From positions 1-35,580 of the forward strand of contig CAYWNA010000131.1 of assembly GCA_964459305.1 (NCBI GenBank): a stretch of DNA of 35,580 nt, written 5' to 3'. Of this stretch, positions 15,701 through 23,072 are shown piece after piece. The stretch comes from CAYWNA01 sp964459305. Lineage in GTDB: Bacteria; Planctomycetota; Planctomycetia; Pirellulales; Pirellulaceae. The notes below the pieces were generated by a model. The model had not been told where the DNA came from. It ran no database searches and saw only the letters and a program-made list of their open reading frames with translations. The translations under genes were made by a program, and so were the position numbers. Every line of letters starts with the position of its first letter. The stretch's first letter is position 1.

Positions 15701-17142
15701 CGTTTAGCTACCGGCTGACACCTGGCAAGGCAGTAGAGAGTGCGCTGCAAAGCGATCGAATTGAGGTAGTGCCGGGCGAGACGGTGACGGTCGTCGGTCG
15801 AAAGAAGCACACGTGTCAGATTCCCGGTGACGCGGTGACCGGCGAACAGATTTGGCGCGAGTCCGAAGACGCGTGGATCGATTTCTTGGTCCGCCCGCTA
15901 GTTGATGCGGATCTAGAACTTGACGAGGGTCTCCGATTGAAGATGACGTCCGGTGCAGCGTCGGCCGCGGATGCGGACATCGCGTTCGATGGACATCGGC
16001 GGAAGATCCACTTGACGCCTGGACAGGCGGAGATCGCGGAGTTTCCCTTTGCCATGCCCGATGACGAATCAGTTCGTAAGCTGTCGTTGGATGTGCAGAT
16101 TGATCAACTGAAGATGCACCGTGATTGGTGGTTGAAATGCGAAGAGTCCGTGCGCGGCATGGGCGAATTGACGGCCGAATTGCTCTCAGGGCAGCGTTTT
16201 CGCGGTCGCGATGAGACGGCACTGGACGGAGTCTCCGGGGCCCACACGTACTGGGACGAGTTGACCTGCGGCGACAAGACCCAACCCGGCCTGTTCATGC
16301 ACCCGCCATACCGTGGCGGCGCTGGCTACACGTATGCGCTGTTTAGGCCGTATTCGCTGCCGCCGGATGTGCCCGCCGTTTTCCGATGCGAGATAGGCAA
16401 ACGCGACGGCAGCGATCCCGGCGATGGAATTCTGTTCCGCGTGGCTGTCGTCGACAAGGGTGGAACGGAAACCGTTGTTGCCGAGAGACAATGGATCGAC
16501 CACGCATGGACCAAACTGGATGCTGACCTTTCGCGCTGGGCAGGGCAGCAAGTACACGTCAAACTGTTGGCCGACGTGGGACCCAAAGACAACTCGTCCG
16601 GCGACTGGGCATGTTGGACCGCGATGCGATTGGAGTCGGCCAGACAGGTACTGACCGCCTCCATTCATGACGAACCGGTCCAGCTTTGCCATCAGCACGG
16701 ACCATTCCCGCCGGGGCGATACACGGACGACCAGTTGCGCGCAGCCAAACGCGCGGTGCTGCACTATCAAGGCATCGGCTTCGATAGCAGCGGCGAGTAC
16801 GTATCGTATGGGCAGTTGAACGGTGTGTCTCTGGGCACGATGCCCGGCGCCGGCGGATCCGAGCGGGATGGAATATGGAGCGACGCCCTTCTGCCGCTGT
16901 CGTCGGAGGCAATCGGCAAGCTCGGTACGGACAACGTCTTCGTGCTCGACAACCGCGGTCGCGATTGGTTCAAGATGGGCCGCGCATGGATCGAACTGGA
17001 GATGCCGGATGGTAGGAAACTGTCGTCCCAAGTGAACACGACGGTTTTCACTCAGCCACCCGAATGGCCTTACGCCGAAGGCACGCGAGTACCCTTCTCC
17101 GAGTCAATCACGATACCTTTACGATTCCGGGCACGGAAGTGA
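12766..17142 (+). CDS. Very large secreted TIM-barrel glycosidase-like protein (GH101/DUF5696-like)
   Basis: A 1458-residue protein from ATG 12766. That start is preferred over an in-frame GTG at 12721 because the signal peptide (MLNRRPLLLASMIGLYCLAV...) begins there; the ribosome-binding site is weak. Residues about 30-210 look like a beta-sandwich ('LWVYGNNWAF', 'TLYFDNLSFY'). The middle resembles a glycosidase barrel, with 'ALTDHETGWRDGG', 'GFRYGIYNNYTDF', 'HLDTAYCDVHTAVQPW' (D638/D643) and 'GPVYSEGNNHWYYCGLTDG' (E691). C-terminal regions (about 1060-1458) are further beta-rich modules. The pattern recalls GH101-like and DUF5696 proteins. The acidic residues are candidate catalytic groups by position only and the family assignment is tentative. 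Substrate is unknown; it is probably extracytoplasmic glycan hydrolysis. Confidence 0.8.
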   Translation: MLNRRPLLLASMIGLYCLAVQEKSIAFGADQPVGPRPYEMEWAGRDCDTRPPNVDFEQVDGWTVECHDAVADFERSREQQLWGRYVGKLTYHAEGRKPVVTVRPAQPLPVPADWDCVNLWVYGNNWAFSPDRSTPPVTVNLLFRSAAGSPLRINMGTARWKEWWLMHWRLSPEQAGVIGDGTTWEGLEITNGRNQEDRTLYFDNLSFYREPLPPLTFDPRPRRGVDPFPGQSVGTNTGPGQLPFPNRPETILPDNLADRFETSVQKDGEMYAFIYHGSDGRLIYRYLPESGTLDDVTAEWSADDSSVQFRPMVEGGVYFQRADGGPMLPPEGAKLLACERRDDALITRWQYRWDGQSAEVTYTFRLWQKSLVIDVACVGGMVEEVHFGRAAGLEDARLVTLPFLVGGSQRPAVLVSGPPAQPLFTMGMVDHTRSNASELWFANETDEPGATYNGGSRYLPKTDGRRNDCFERLFLTISPRFEEVLPNIPNPKSPWMHVAGERVWRAHGASDRERDYATWKRTARYGMNKIALTDHETGWRDGGESFTFRTRAAPGKGGDDSQADYARKIRALGFRYGIYNNYTDFAAVNEHWHEDMVTRLPNGQWQAAWPRCYNPKPARAVEYEARLAPIIQEKFHLDTAYCDVHTAVQPWRYCDFDARVPGAGTFAATFYAYGEIMLHQKQTWNGPVYSEGNNHWYYCGLTDGNYGQDQLARLNEKPWLVDFDLRKMHPLCCNFGMGNPGMFFGRNEQFGRTPDEQERRLDQFLAGTLAFGHTGFLVTQGGIRNTLRSYFGLQQVHARYAQAVAADIRYADADGNLLDSSAAVATGAFRRSQIATRYDNGLEVTVNGHDDHTWTTKDAELPPFGWFVRDTRAGDLLAFSALVDGHRADYVDSPAYLYADPRGRFVRFEKLACDGPLVAHHRNNGDVEVIPVAPCTRFGVSLGGRTATAVALEEEGGEVGTAVTRFSRGLVYIEPVTGAFSYRLTPGKAVESALQSDRIEVVPGETVTVVGRKKHTCQIPGDAVTGEQIWRESEDAWIDFLVRPLVDADLELDEGLRLKMTSGAASAADADIAFDGHRRKIHLTPGQAEIAEFPFAMPDDESVRKLSLDVQIDQLKMHRDWWLKCEESVRGMGELTAELLSGQRFRGRDETALDGVSGAHTYWDELTCGDKTQPGLFMHPPYRGGAGYTYALFRPYSLPPDVPAVFRCEIGKRDGSDPGDGILFRVAVVDKGGTETVVAERQWIDHAWTKLDADLSRWAGQQVHVKLLADVGPKDNSSGDWACWTAMRLESARQVLTASIHDEPVQLCHQHGPFPPGRYTDDQLRAAKRAVLHYQGIGFDSSGEYVSYGQLNGVSLGTMPGAGGSERDGIWSDALLPLSSEAIGKLGTDNVFVLDNRGRDWFKMGRAWIELEMPDGRKLSSQVNTTVFTQPPEWPYAEGTRVPFSESITIPLRFRARK

Positions 17143-17160
17143 GTAAGCGCATCTACTCAC
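17139..17160. terminator. Short hairpin at the convergent gene junction
   Basis: GTGAGTA (17139-17145) pairs perfectly with TACTCAC (17154-17160) and overlaps the stop codon of the large glycosidase-like gene. It is seven bases from the 3' end of the opposing FAD oxidoreductase gene. There is no T-tract on either side, so a terminator role is only suggested by position. Confidence 0.3.
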
Positions 17161-17166
17161 GCCCGC

Positions 17167-18660
17167 TCACGTCTGCGGCACATCTTCGATGTACGCCCCG
17201 TCCTCACGCAGTTTTGATTGCAGTTTCTTCAGATCGACCTCGTGCATGTCCAGCCCGCCGGCCAAAGCCAATGCGGCGGCGGTCCCGATGCCTTGCCCCA
17301 TCGTCATTACGTGGCTTTGCAATCGGACCGAGGAATGGGCTTCGTGCGTGGACGAGGCACAACGGCCCGCGACGGCTAGGTTGGGAATTTGCGAATTCAA
17401 ACACATGCCCAACGGAATGTGATAGCTCTGTCCGGCGGGCAGCATCATGTGGGACCCACGGTCGTTCCAGGTTGTGTAGCCGCTGCCTTTGGGGTCATGG
17501 ATGTCGATCATCCAAAAGCCGTGCCCCACGGCGTCCGGTTGCTTCACGGCGCCCAGCACCATTTCGTGGGTCAGTGTCTTGAGCCCGCGCACGCGGCGCG
17601 ACTCGCGGATGCCCAGGCTGGCTCCTGTTTGCTCGATGGCCATGTTGTCTAATCCCGGCAAGTGTTGTCGCAGCCAATCCCAGTAAGCGAACACCTGTCG
17701 GCGTCCTTGGATCGTCAGGTCTGTTAGCTCTTTTTCGTCGAGTGCGTTGCCTGCCACCGGACACATGTTGGGAATGCATCGGTTGCGGACGTGTCCTATG
17801 CCAAAGGCCGGCTGGTATGGCGGCAACTCGCCCTTTTCCTTTGCTTCCCGCATGTCAGCCAAGACTTGGCGCCCGACTTCCGGCGTCACGGACTTGACCT
17901 TGGCTTCGTCGATCCCGCAGACGCGGTACATCATGGTCATGCCTTGGACAAGCCCGTCCGTCCCGCGCCCATAGTCAAAACCAACGCCGGCTTTGGCGGC
18001 GACATCTCCGTCGCCCGTGGCATCGATGACCAGCTTGGCCAGGATCGCACGTCGGCCGCGTTTGGTATCAACCAATACGCCTTGAATGCGTCTCCTTTCC
18101 ACGATCGGTTCGCCAGCCACGAGATGGCAGATCGTGCGCACGCCGGACGCTTCCAGCATATCGTGAAAGACGATCTTCATGCCTTCCGGATCGAAGTCAT
18201 GCGTCTCATGCCGGCCTAGTGATCCGCGAAACCGGATCCAATTTCGCCGCTCGGCACGCTGAACCGCTTCCTCGATGATTCCCCGGATGACAATCTTCTG
18301 GCGGTCGCTCAAGTGCCAGATGTTCACCAATGCCGCGGTGCCCATACCGCCCAGGAACGGCCAACGCTCGATAAGAATCGTCTTCGCGCCGTTCCGAGCC
18401 GCCGAGCACGCCGCAGCGACTCCGGCCGGCCCACCGCCGCAGACCAACACATCAGCTTCTGCCAGGACTTCCACTTTCTTCTCAGGCACAACAACGTGCG
18501 TTCTCGTTGCGGACGCGTCCGGCGGGGCATTTGTTGTCGGTCGTTGAGCGTTAGCGTCTGAGTGTACGCCAGCGGTTCCTGCAAACAGCGCTGCGCCGGA
18601 AGTCATAAGAAATCGACGGCGGGTAGAAGATGTCGAACGATCGTTTCTCTTGCCGGGCAT
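17167..18660 (-). CDS. Tat-exported FAD-dependent oxidoreductase
   Basis: A 497-residue protein. ATG 18660 follows GGGAGG about 8 bp upstream. Residues 12-40 form a twin-arginine signal ('STRRRFLMTSGAALFAG'), so it folds with cofactor before export. 'ADVLVCGGGPAGVAAACSAA' (69-88) is the Rossmann FAD motif (G75-x-G77-x-x-G80), continuing to 'IERWPFLGGMGT'. 'KLVIDATGDGDVAAKAGVGF' is the second FAD-binding motif of the FAD_oxidored (PF12831) family, and 'VAGRCASSTHEAHSSVR' near the C-terminus is also typical. Such proteins are common in planctomycete glycan-degradation regions; substrate unknown. It converges on the large glycosidase-like gene (24-bp gap) and diverges from the sialidase-like gene. 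Confidence 0.92.
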   Translation of the reverse strand: MPGKRNDRSTSSTRRRFLMTSGAALFAGTAGVHSDANAQRPTTNAPPDASATRTHVVVPEKKVEVLAEADVLVCGGGPAGVAAACSAARNGAKTILIERWPFLGGMGTAALVNIWHLSDRQKIVIRGIIEEAVQRAERRNWIRFRGSLGRHETHDFDPEGMKIVFHDMLEASGVRTICHLVAGEPIVERRRIQGVLVDTKRGRRAILAKLVIDATGDGDVAAKAGVGFDYGRGTDGLVQGMTMMYRVCGIDEAKVKSVTPEVGRQVLADMREAKEKGELPPYQPAFGIGHVRNRCIPNMCPVAGNALDEKELTDLTIQGRRQVFAYWDWLRQHLPGLDNMAIEQTGASLGIRESRRVRGLKTLTHEMVLGAVKQPDAVGHGFWMIDIHDPKGSGYTTWNDRGSHMMLPAGQSYHIPLGMCLNSQIPNLAVAGRCASSTHEAHSSVRLQSHVMTMGQGIGTAAALALAGGLDMHEVDLKKLQSKLREDGAYIEDVPQT

Positions 18661-18801
18661 GTGTTATCCTCCCATTGCTTTTGGTCCCGTAAGTTGAAAC
18701 ACGTACGCCCGCATGTTACAAGTAGCCTGTGCTGTATTCTGTTGGTATCGCGCCACTTCGCTGTTTGATGACTGAATGAATCCTTGAAAGAGAGAACAAT
18801 C

Positions 18802-20082
18802 ATGACGCGAATGCACACGATGATGCCGCTATTGCTGTCGGCCGTCGCCTGCCTCGGCACTTTCCTTCAAACGGTGGTGGCCGACGACAATGCGGCCACG
18901 GCAGAGAAGGCCGGTGAAGCTCTCATCCGGTCGATCACCAAAGTGACCCTGCGCCGGAATCGGGATGGATCGGGGACTACCTGGTTTCATCCTCGATCGT
19001 GTATGGTTCGGGGTACAAACGGTCGACCGACGGCATTGATGAACCTGCAGGAAATCGGCGGCTCGGACTACTTCGGGCAGGTCCATTGGAGCGAATCCGT
19101 CGATCTCGGCAAAACATGGAGCCAACCCAAGCCGATCGCCGCCCTGGGACGCGATCCGGTGGAAGGCCATCCGGGGCTGCTGGCGGGAGTCTGTGACGTG
19201 ACGCCACAGTTTCATCCGCAAACCGGCACGGTGCTGGCTCTTGGGCACGTCGTCTTCTACCGCGGACCGAGATTTGCCAGAGGCGATCAACTCGCACGAT
19301 ATCCAGTCTACGCAGTGCGCCACAAAGATGGTTCGTGGTCGGAACGCAAGATCCTGGAGTGGGACGATCCGCGCGGCGCGTACATTTACACCAACAACTG
19401 CGGCCAGCGCGTGGTCATGCCCAACGGGGATATCATGATGTCGTTCACTTTCGGACCCGAGGCGAAGAATCGCATGGTGGCCGGCGTGCGTTGTTCTTTT
19501 GATGGCGAAGAACTGAAAATCATCGAGGTCGGGCCGCCACTTGAAAACAAGGTGGGACGTGGATTGCTAGAGCCATCGCTGGCGAAGTTCCGCGACCGTT
19601 TCTATCTCACGATTCGTGCCGAAGATGGTCACGGTTACGTCGCCGTGAGCGATGACGGATTGAACTATCAACGCAAAACGGCATGGGCCTGGGACGACGG
19701 CGAACCGATCGGCATGTCGACAACTCAACAACACTGGCTCTCGCATTCCGACGGCCTGTTTCTCGTCTACACACGCAAAGACGCCTCGAACGCCAAGGTC
19801 ATTCGCTGGCGCAGCCCGCTGTGGGTAGCACGCGTCGATACCGATCGACTCTGCCTGATCCGCGAGTCCGAGAAAGTAGTGCTGCCCCTGGTTGGAGACG
19901 GCGTCAACAGCCCGGACGGTGTCGCGCTGATGGGCAATTTCAACGTCACGAATGCCAGCCCGAACGAATCTTGGGTGACCGTTGGCGAGTGGATGCCGCG
20001 ACGCGGCGCCCGGGGCGACTTATTGATGTCACGCATCATCTGGTCGAAATCAAACGCACTGGCGCCAGACGTCACGAATTGA
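18802..20082 (+). CDS. Secreted sialidase-like (BNR/Asp-box) beta-propeller protein
   Basis: A 426-residue protein. ATG 18802 is chosen over an in-frame TTG at 18784 because an AAAGAGAG site sits about 7 bp before it and the signal peptide (MTRMHTMMPLLLSAVACLGT...VVADD) starts there. An Asp box, 'SVDLGKTW' (99-106), and recurrent beta-strand blocks ('MPNGDIMMSFTFGPEAKNRM', 'YVAVSDDGLNYQRKTAW') indicate a six-bladed sialidase/neuraminidase-type fold. Only one clear Asp box is present and the arginine triad of true sialidases cannot be assigned, so the activity may be on another glycan. It is transcribed divergently from the FAD oxidoreductase across 141 bp. Confidence 0.83.
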   Translation: MTRMHTMMPLLLSAVACLGTFLQTVVADDNAATAEKAGEALIRSITKVTLRRNRDGSGTTWFHPRSCMVRGTNGRPTALMNLQEIGGSDYFGQVHWSESVDLGKTWSQPKPIAALGRDPVEGHPGLLAGVCDVTPQFHPQTGTVLALGHVVFYRGPRFARGDQLARYPVYAVRHKDGSWSERKILEWDDPRGAYIYTNNCGQRVVMPNGDIMMSFTFGPEAKNRMVAGVRCSFDGEELKIIEVGPPLENKVGRGLLEPSLAKFRDRFYLTIRAEDGHGYVAVSDDGLNYQRKTAWAWDDGEPIGMSTTQQHWLSHSDGLFLVYTRKDASNAKVIRWRSPLWVARVDTDRLCLIRESEKVVLPLVGDGVNSPDGVALMGNFNVTNASPNESWVTVGEWMPRRGARGDLLMSRIIWSKSNALAPDVTN

Positions 20083-20145
20083 CTCTGGGAACCTTGAAAG
20101 TCGTCACGGGCAAGATCGCGATTTCGTCAATCCACTTAATACCGC

Positions 20146-20182
20146 GATGTCGGATTCGCCGTCAGGCGCGTAGCCCGACATC
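20146..20182. repeat. Inverted repeat GATGTCGG/CCGACATC between convergent genes
   Basis: An 8-bp perfect stem (20146-20153 and 20175-20182) with a 21-nt loop lies in the 108-bp gap between the sialidase-like gene and the six-gene minus-strand array. It may form a transcript-end hairpin for either strand, but it has no T-run and may instead be a dispersed palindrome. Confidence 0.5.
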
Positions 20183-20190
20183 TCTGCACA

Positions 20191-21738
20191 TCAGTTGTTG
20201 GCTACAAACTGGAATGAAAAGAGCTTTGCATCTTTGATGACGAAATGCAGACGGACCGGCTTGTGGGCTAGCGTCGTGACGTTGCTCGATCCGTTCCAAG
20301 TGACGACTTTCCCGATATGGTTGCCGGTGATCTTGTCGGCGTCATGGATTGCGAGACCTTTGATTGCGGTTCCGGATTCGTCTTGAATCTCGATTTGGAC
20401 GGTTCCACCGGCGGCGGTTTCGAGGTTCAGTTCCAAGCGGTCGCCGGTGAACCGAATCGGGGGCGTGGTGATTTGCCCGCCGTCATTTCCGGCGTCTGCG
20501 GAGACGAAACCGTCCAGACGAAGCACCGCGCGGCTGATGCCGGATAAGCGTTTGTCGCCGGAGGCTGGGTCGATGTTGCCGCTATGGTCGCGGTTCGAGC
20601 CGACGTAGTAGATCCACAACTCGTCTCCCATGCGAATGGGATGCGGCATGGCCCAGACCCATCGCGAGTCGAACCGACCGTCCGGTCCGGTCGCCATGAA
20701 CGGCTGTCGTGAGGCTCGCTGAAACGACTTCCCGTCGCGGCTGACCGCCAGTCTTACGTCGAACGAAGATGGTCCCAATCCCTTCAGCGGCTTCCTCTCG
20801 CGCCAGTGCCAGTAGGCTTGCGCCAGCATGATGTAGACGTCATCGGCCTCGGCATACCGGAAGACGTCGGCTCCGTAGTAGTCGACCGGCGGTTGAGCCG
20901 TCGGTGTTTCATGCGTGGCCAGATCGATTTCGTCGGCTTCCATGACTACGCTTTGATTGCCCCAGTGCAGCAGGTCGTCGGATTCCAGACGCCGCACTGT
21001 GCGATAGCTCGCCTCGCGCGGTTGCAGACGCACCCAGCGACGCGTGTACAGCGCGTAACGCTCGATCTTCGGATCCCAGAAAACGATACTCTGCGTGTCC
21101 CAGCCGCCAGGTCCCGGATTGAGTCGAGCGAGATGTTTCCACCGCAAGCCATCCGGCGAGCTGTGCATGTGGAACTGGCCGGTGGGATATACTTTGGCCT
21201 GCGTTTTGTACCGATGTTCGGGCGGTGCTTTGGGGTCGATCCATACCGAGCAGCCGCCGATCACACCTGGCAGGACGACGTTGTTTGCGTCCGAGCCGTC
21301 CACCTCGTGCAGATTCAGCACGGGCTTCGTGAAATTCAGACCGTCTTCCGATTCGGCGTAGCACACGCGCCGCGTGTGGTCGTAGGGACCCGGGCCGGTC
21401 GGTCGGATCAGGTCGTACCAGATTCTCACTTTGCCGTCTTCTTTCATCACGCTCGAATAGACTCCGATTGATGCCCCTTGTTCCCACGGTGCGTCCGGAG
21501 CAATCAACAGCCGTCCATCGCGGCGAGGCGGATTCATGGCCAACTTCACACCATGGCTCGATTCCATGAACCGACCGTCAAAGAAAAGCTGCTTGCGCGA
21601 GCCGACATCGATGACCGTTCGGCCATCGTTTGCTCCGGCTTCCACCCGCGTGGATAGCGCACCCGTCCCTGCCACCGTGAGGCCAAGTGCGCCCGTGGAT
21701 TTCAGCCAGTCGCGTCGAGAAAGAGCATTTGTGGTCAT
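20191..21738 (-). CDS. Tat-exported GH32/GH43-like five-bladed propeller protein
   Basis: A 515-residue protein. ATG 21738 is preferred over upstream in-frame starts because AAGGAG lies about 7 bp before it and the Tat signal ('SRRDWLKSTGALGLTVAGTG') starts right after. The core begins 'VIDVGSRKQLFFDGRF' and carries the signature shared with two paralogues in this window: 'PWEQ', 'VCYAESEDGLNFTKP', 'VDGSDANNVVLPG'. A C-terminal beta-sandwich ('GGTVQIEIQDESGTAIKGLA') is also shared. The fold resembles the GH32/GH43/GH68 propeller superfamily, but catalytic acids cannot be assigned. It is the last gene of a six-gene minus-strand array, 38 bp after the heparinase-like gene. Predicted to act on or bind glycans outside the cytoplasm. 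Confidence 0.82.
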   Translation of the reverse strand: MTTNALSRRDWLKSTGALGLTVAGTGALSTRVEAGANDGRTVIDVGSRKQLFFDGRFMESSHGVKLAMNPPRRDGRLLIAPDAPWEQGASIGVYSSVMKEDGKVRIWYDLIRPTGPGPYDHTRRVCYAESEDGLNFTKPVLNLHEVDGSDANNVVLPGVIGGCSVWIDPKAPPEHRYKTQAKVYPTGQFHMHSSPDGLRWKHLARLNPGPGGWDTQSIVFWDPKIERYALYTRRWVRLQPREASYRTVRRLESDDLLHWGNQSVVMEADEIDLATHETPTAQPPVDYYGADVFRYAEADDVYIMLAQAYWHWRERKPLKGLGPSSFDVRLAVSRDGKSFQRASRQPFMATGPDGRFDSRWVWAMPHPIRMGDELWIYYVGSNRDHSGNIDPASGDKRLSGISRAVLRLDGFVSADAGNDGGQITTPPIRFTGDRLELNLETAAGGTVQIEIQDESGTAIKGLAIHDADKITGNHIGKVVTWNGSSNVTTLAHKPVRLHFVIKDAKLFSFQFVANN

Positions 21739-21776
21739 GGCATGACTCCTTCGAAACACAAGACGTACGGGGCGCG

Positions 21777-23006
21777 TCATTGCTGGGGTGGTAGCTGAAT
21801 TTGCCAAGTGTGCTGGGTCGCGGTGTTCTCGACGGCCAAGCGATCTTGCTTCACGAGAATTTGGACCGGTCCCTCCGGTGTTTCGATTGACCAGCCGTCA
21901 GCACGTTCTTGCCACGGCTGTGCCTGTTCGTCGGGTCCGAAGACGCAGAACATCGACAGGATCCGACACCGGTCATTTTCGGTCCTGATTTCCACGAATG
22001 GCTCGTGGCGTTGAGTGTAGGGATTGCCGAGTCGGTCTCTGTCGTAGGGCGGGCGATACTCGTGTCGGCCGAGGCTCATCTCTGCATCGCCATCCAAACG
22101 CTGGACGCAGGCTGCAAGGGCGGCTGCTTCCCCGCGCACTGTGAAACGCCCTTCGTCATCCGGTTCGGCGGGTGCGATGGTGTGCCAGCGCAGGCTGATC
22201 GGCTCGTTCTCACCCAGTTCTGCCTCGTCGAGCACGACGGCGATCCGTGGAAGCATATGAACCACGTGGCGCACGACGCGATGGCCTTCGCGGTATGCCT
22301 CGCTCAGGTCCATCGTCCACGCACCGCCGCGCCGGTCGTCGAATTCAGCATGGGTCGTCTTGCCGCGCCGAGCCCTTCCTAGGGGAATGCCGCCGGTCTC
22401 GTTCGCTCCGAACACCAGGACGTTGTGCCCCCACTGCTGATAGTCGACGACGTACATGGTCGAGCCCGAGTACTGTACGCTTTCGTTGAACTCGCCCTCA
22501 GGGCCGAAGATGCTCATGTACCGTTCCATGCGCGGGCGCGCCAGTTCGACCAGCCAAGCCGAATCGGGATGATCCGGGCCGAGCGCCATGCCAAGGATGC
22601 CGAATCCACCCACGACGCAGGTCATCCAGTTGCTCTTCCCGTTGAGCCAATGCTCGCCGGCCTCGACCCCCGCCTTGAAGGGCCGGATGGCACATCGGTC
22701 GAGGCCATCGAGGAATCGTCGGCGTTCCTCCTCCGTGAGCAAGTCGTAGAGCCAATCGTACGCCATGCCCAGCGCCTTGGCGAACTGGCCGTGTCGCAAG
22801 TCGGCCTTCAGTCCGACCTGGATGTGCGCCTTGTCTGCCCACTCCGGCCATTGCTCGGAGTCAAACAGCGCTTCGATCTTCTCTCCCGTGACGAAGATCC
22901 ACGGTCGCTCCCTGGGGCTACGGTTCGTCGTGTCCGCCTGCGCTCCACCAGCGACTGCCATCCACGCCACGCTGACGGTCATCACGAAATAGCCGGTTGT
23001 CTTCAT
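21777..23006 (-). CDS. Heparinase II/III-like protein, internally shortened
   Basis: A 409-residue protein with a signal peptide (MKTTGYFVMTVSVAWMAVAG...AQA); ATG 23006 follows AAGGAAG. The retained parts match heparinase II/III-type lyases as I know them: alpha-helical 'FAKALGMAYDWLYDLLTEEE', 'GEHWLNGKSNWMTCVVGGFG' and 'YMSIFGPEGEFNESVQYSGS', then the beta domain from 'QWGHNVLVFGANETGG' through 'FDDRRGGAWTMDLSEAY'. Family members are usually about 600 residues or more. Here a stretch expected after 'TGEKIEALFDSEQWPEWA' and another expected between 'MYVVDYQ' and 'QWGHNVLVFG' are missing, without breaking the frame. Activity is therefore doubtful: it may be a binding protein or a decaying enzyme. 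It is fifth in the minus-strand array. Confidence 0.78.
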   Translation of the reverse strand: MKTTGYFVMTVSVAWMAVAGGAQADTTNRSPRERPWIFVTGEKIEALFDSEQWPEWADKAHIQVGLKADLRHGQFAKALGMAYDWLYDLLTEEERRRFLDGLDRCAIRPFKAGVEAGEHWLNGKSNWMTCVVGGFGILGMALGPDHPDSAWLVELARPRMERYMSIFGPEGEFNESVQYSGSTMYVVDYQQWGHNVLVFGANETGGIPLGRARRGKTTHAEFDDRRGGAWTMDLSEAYREGHRVVRHVVHMLPRIAVVLDEAELGENEPISLRWHTIAPAEPDDEGRFTVRGEAAALAACVQRLDGDAEMSLGRHEYRPPYDRDRLGNPYTQRHEPFVEIRTENDRCRILSMFCVFGPDEQAQPWQERADGWSIETPEGPVQILVKQDRLAVENTATQHTWQIQLPPQQ

Positions 23007-23072
23007 GGATCGTATCTTCCTTCTGTGGAGTCTTGCTTCTGGGCGTCAAGGCGAGCATCACCGTCAATATGT

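Noticed and set aside
21739..21807. Upstream extension of the Tat-exported propeller gene, overlapping the heparinase-like gene
   Set aside because: The earlier TTG/ATG starts would place 20 or more residues before the Tat signal, while ATG 21738 has AAGGAG at ideal spacing.
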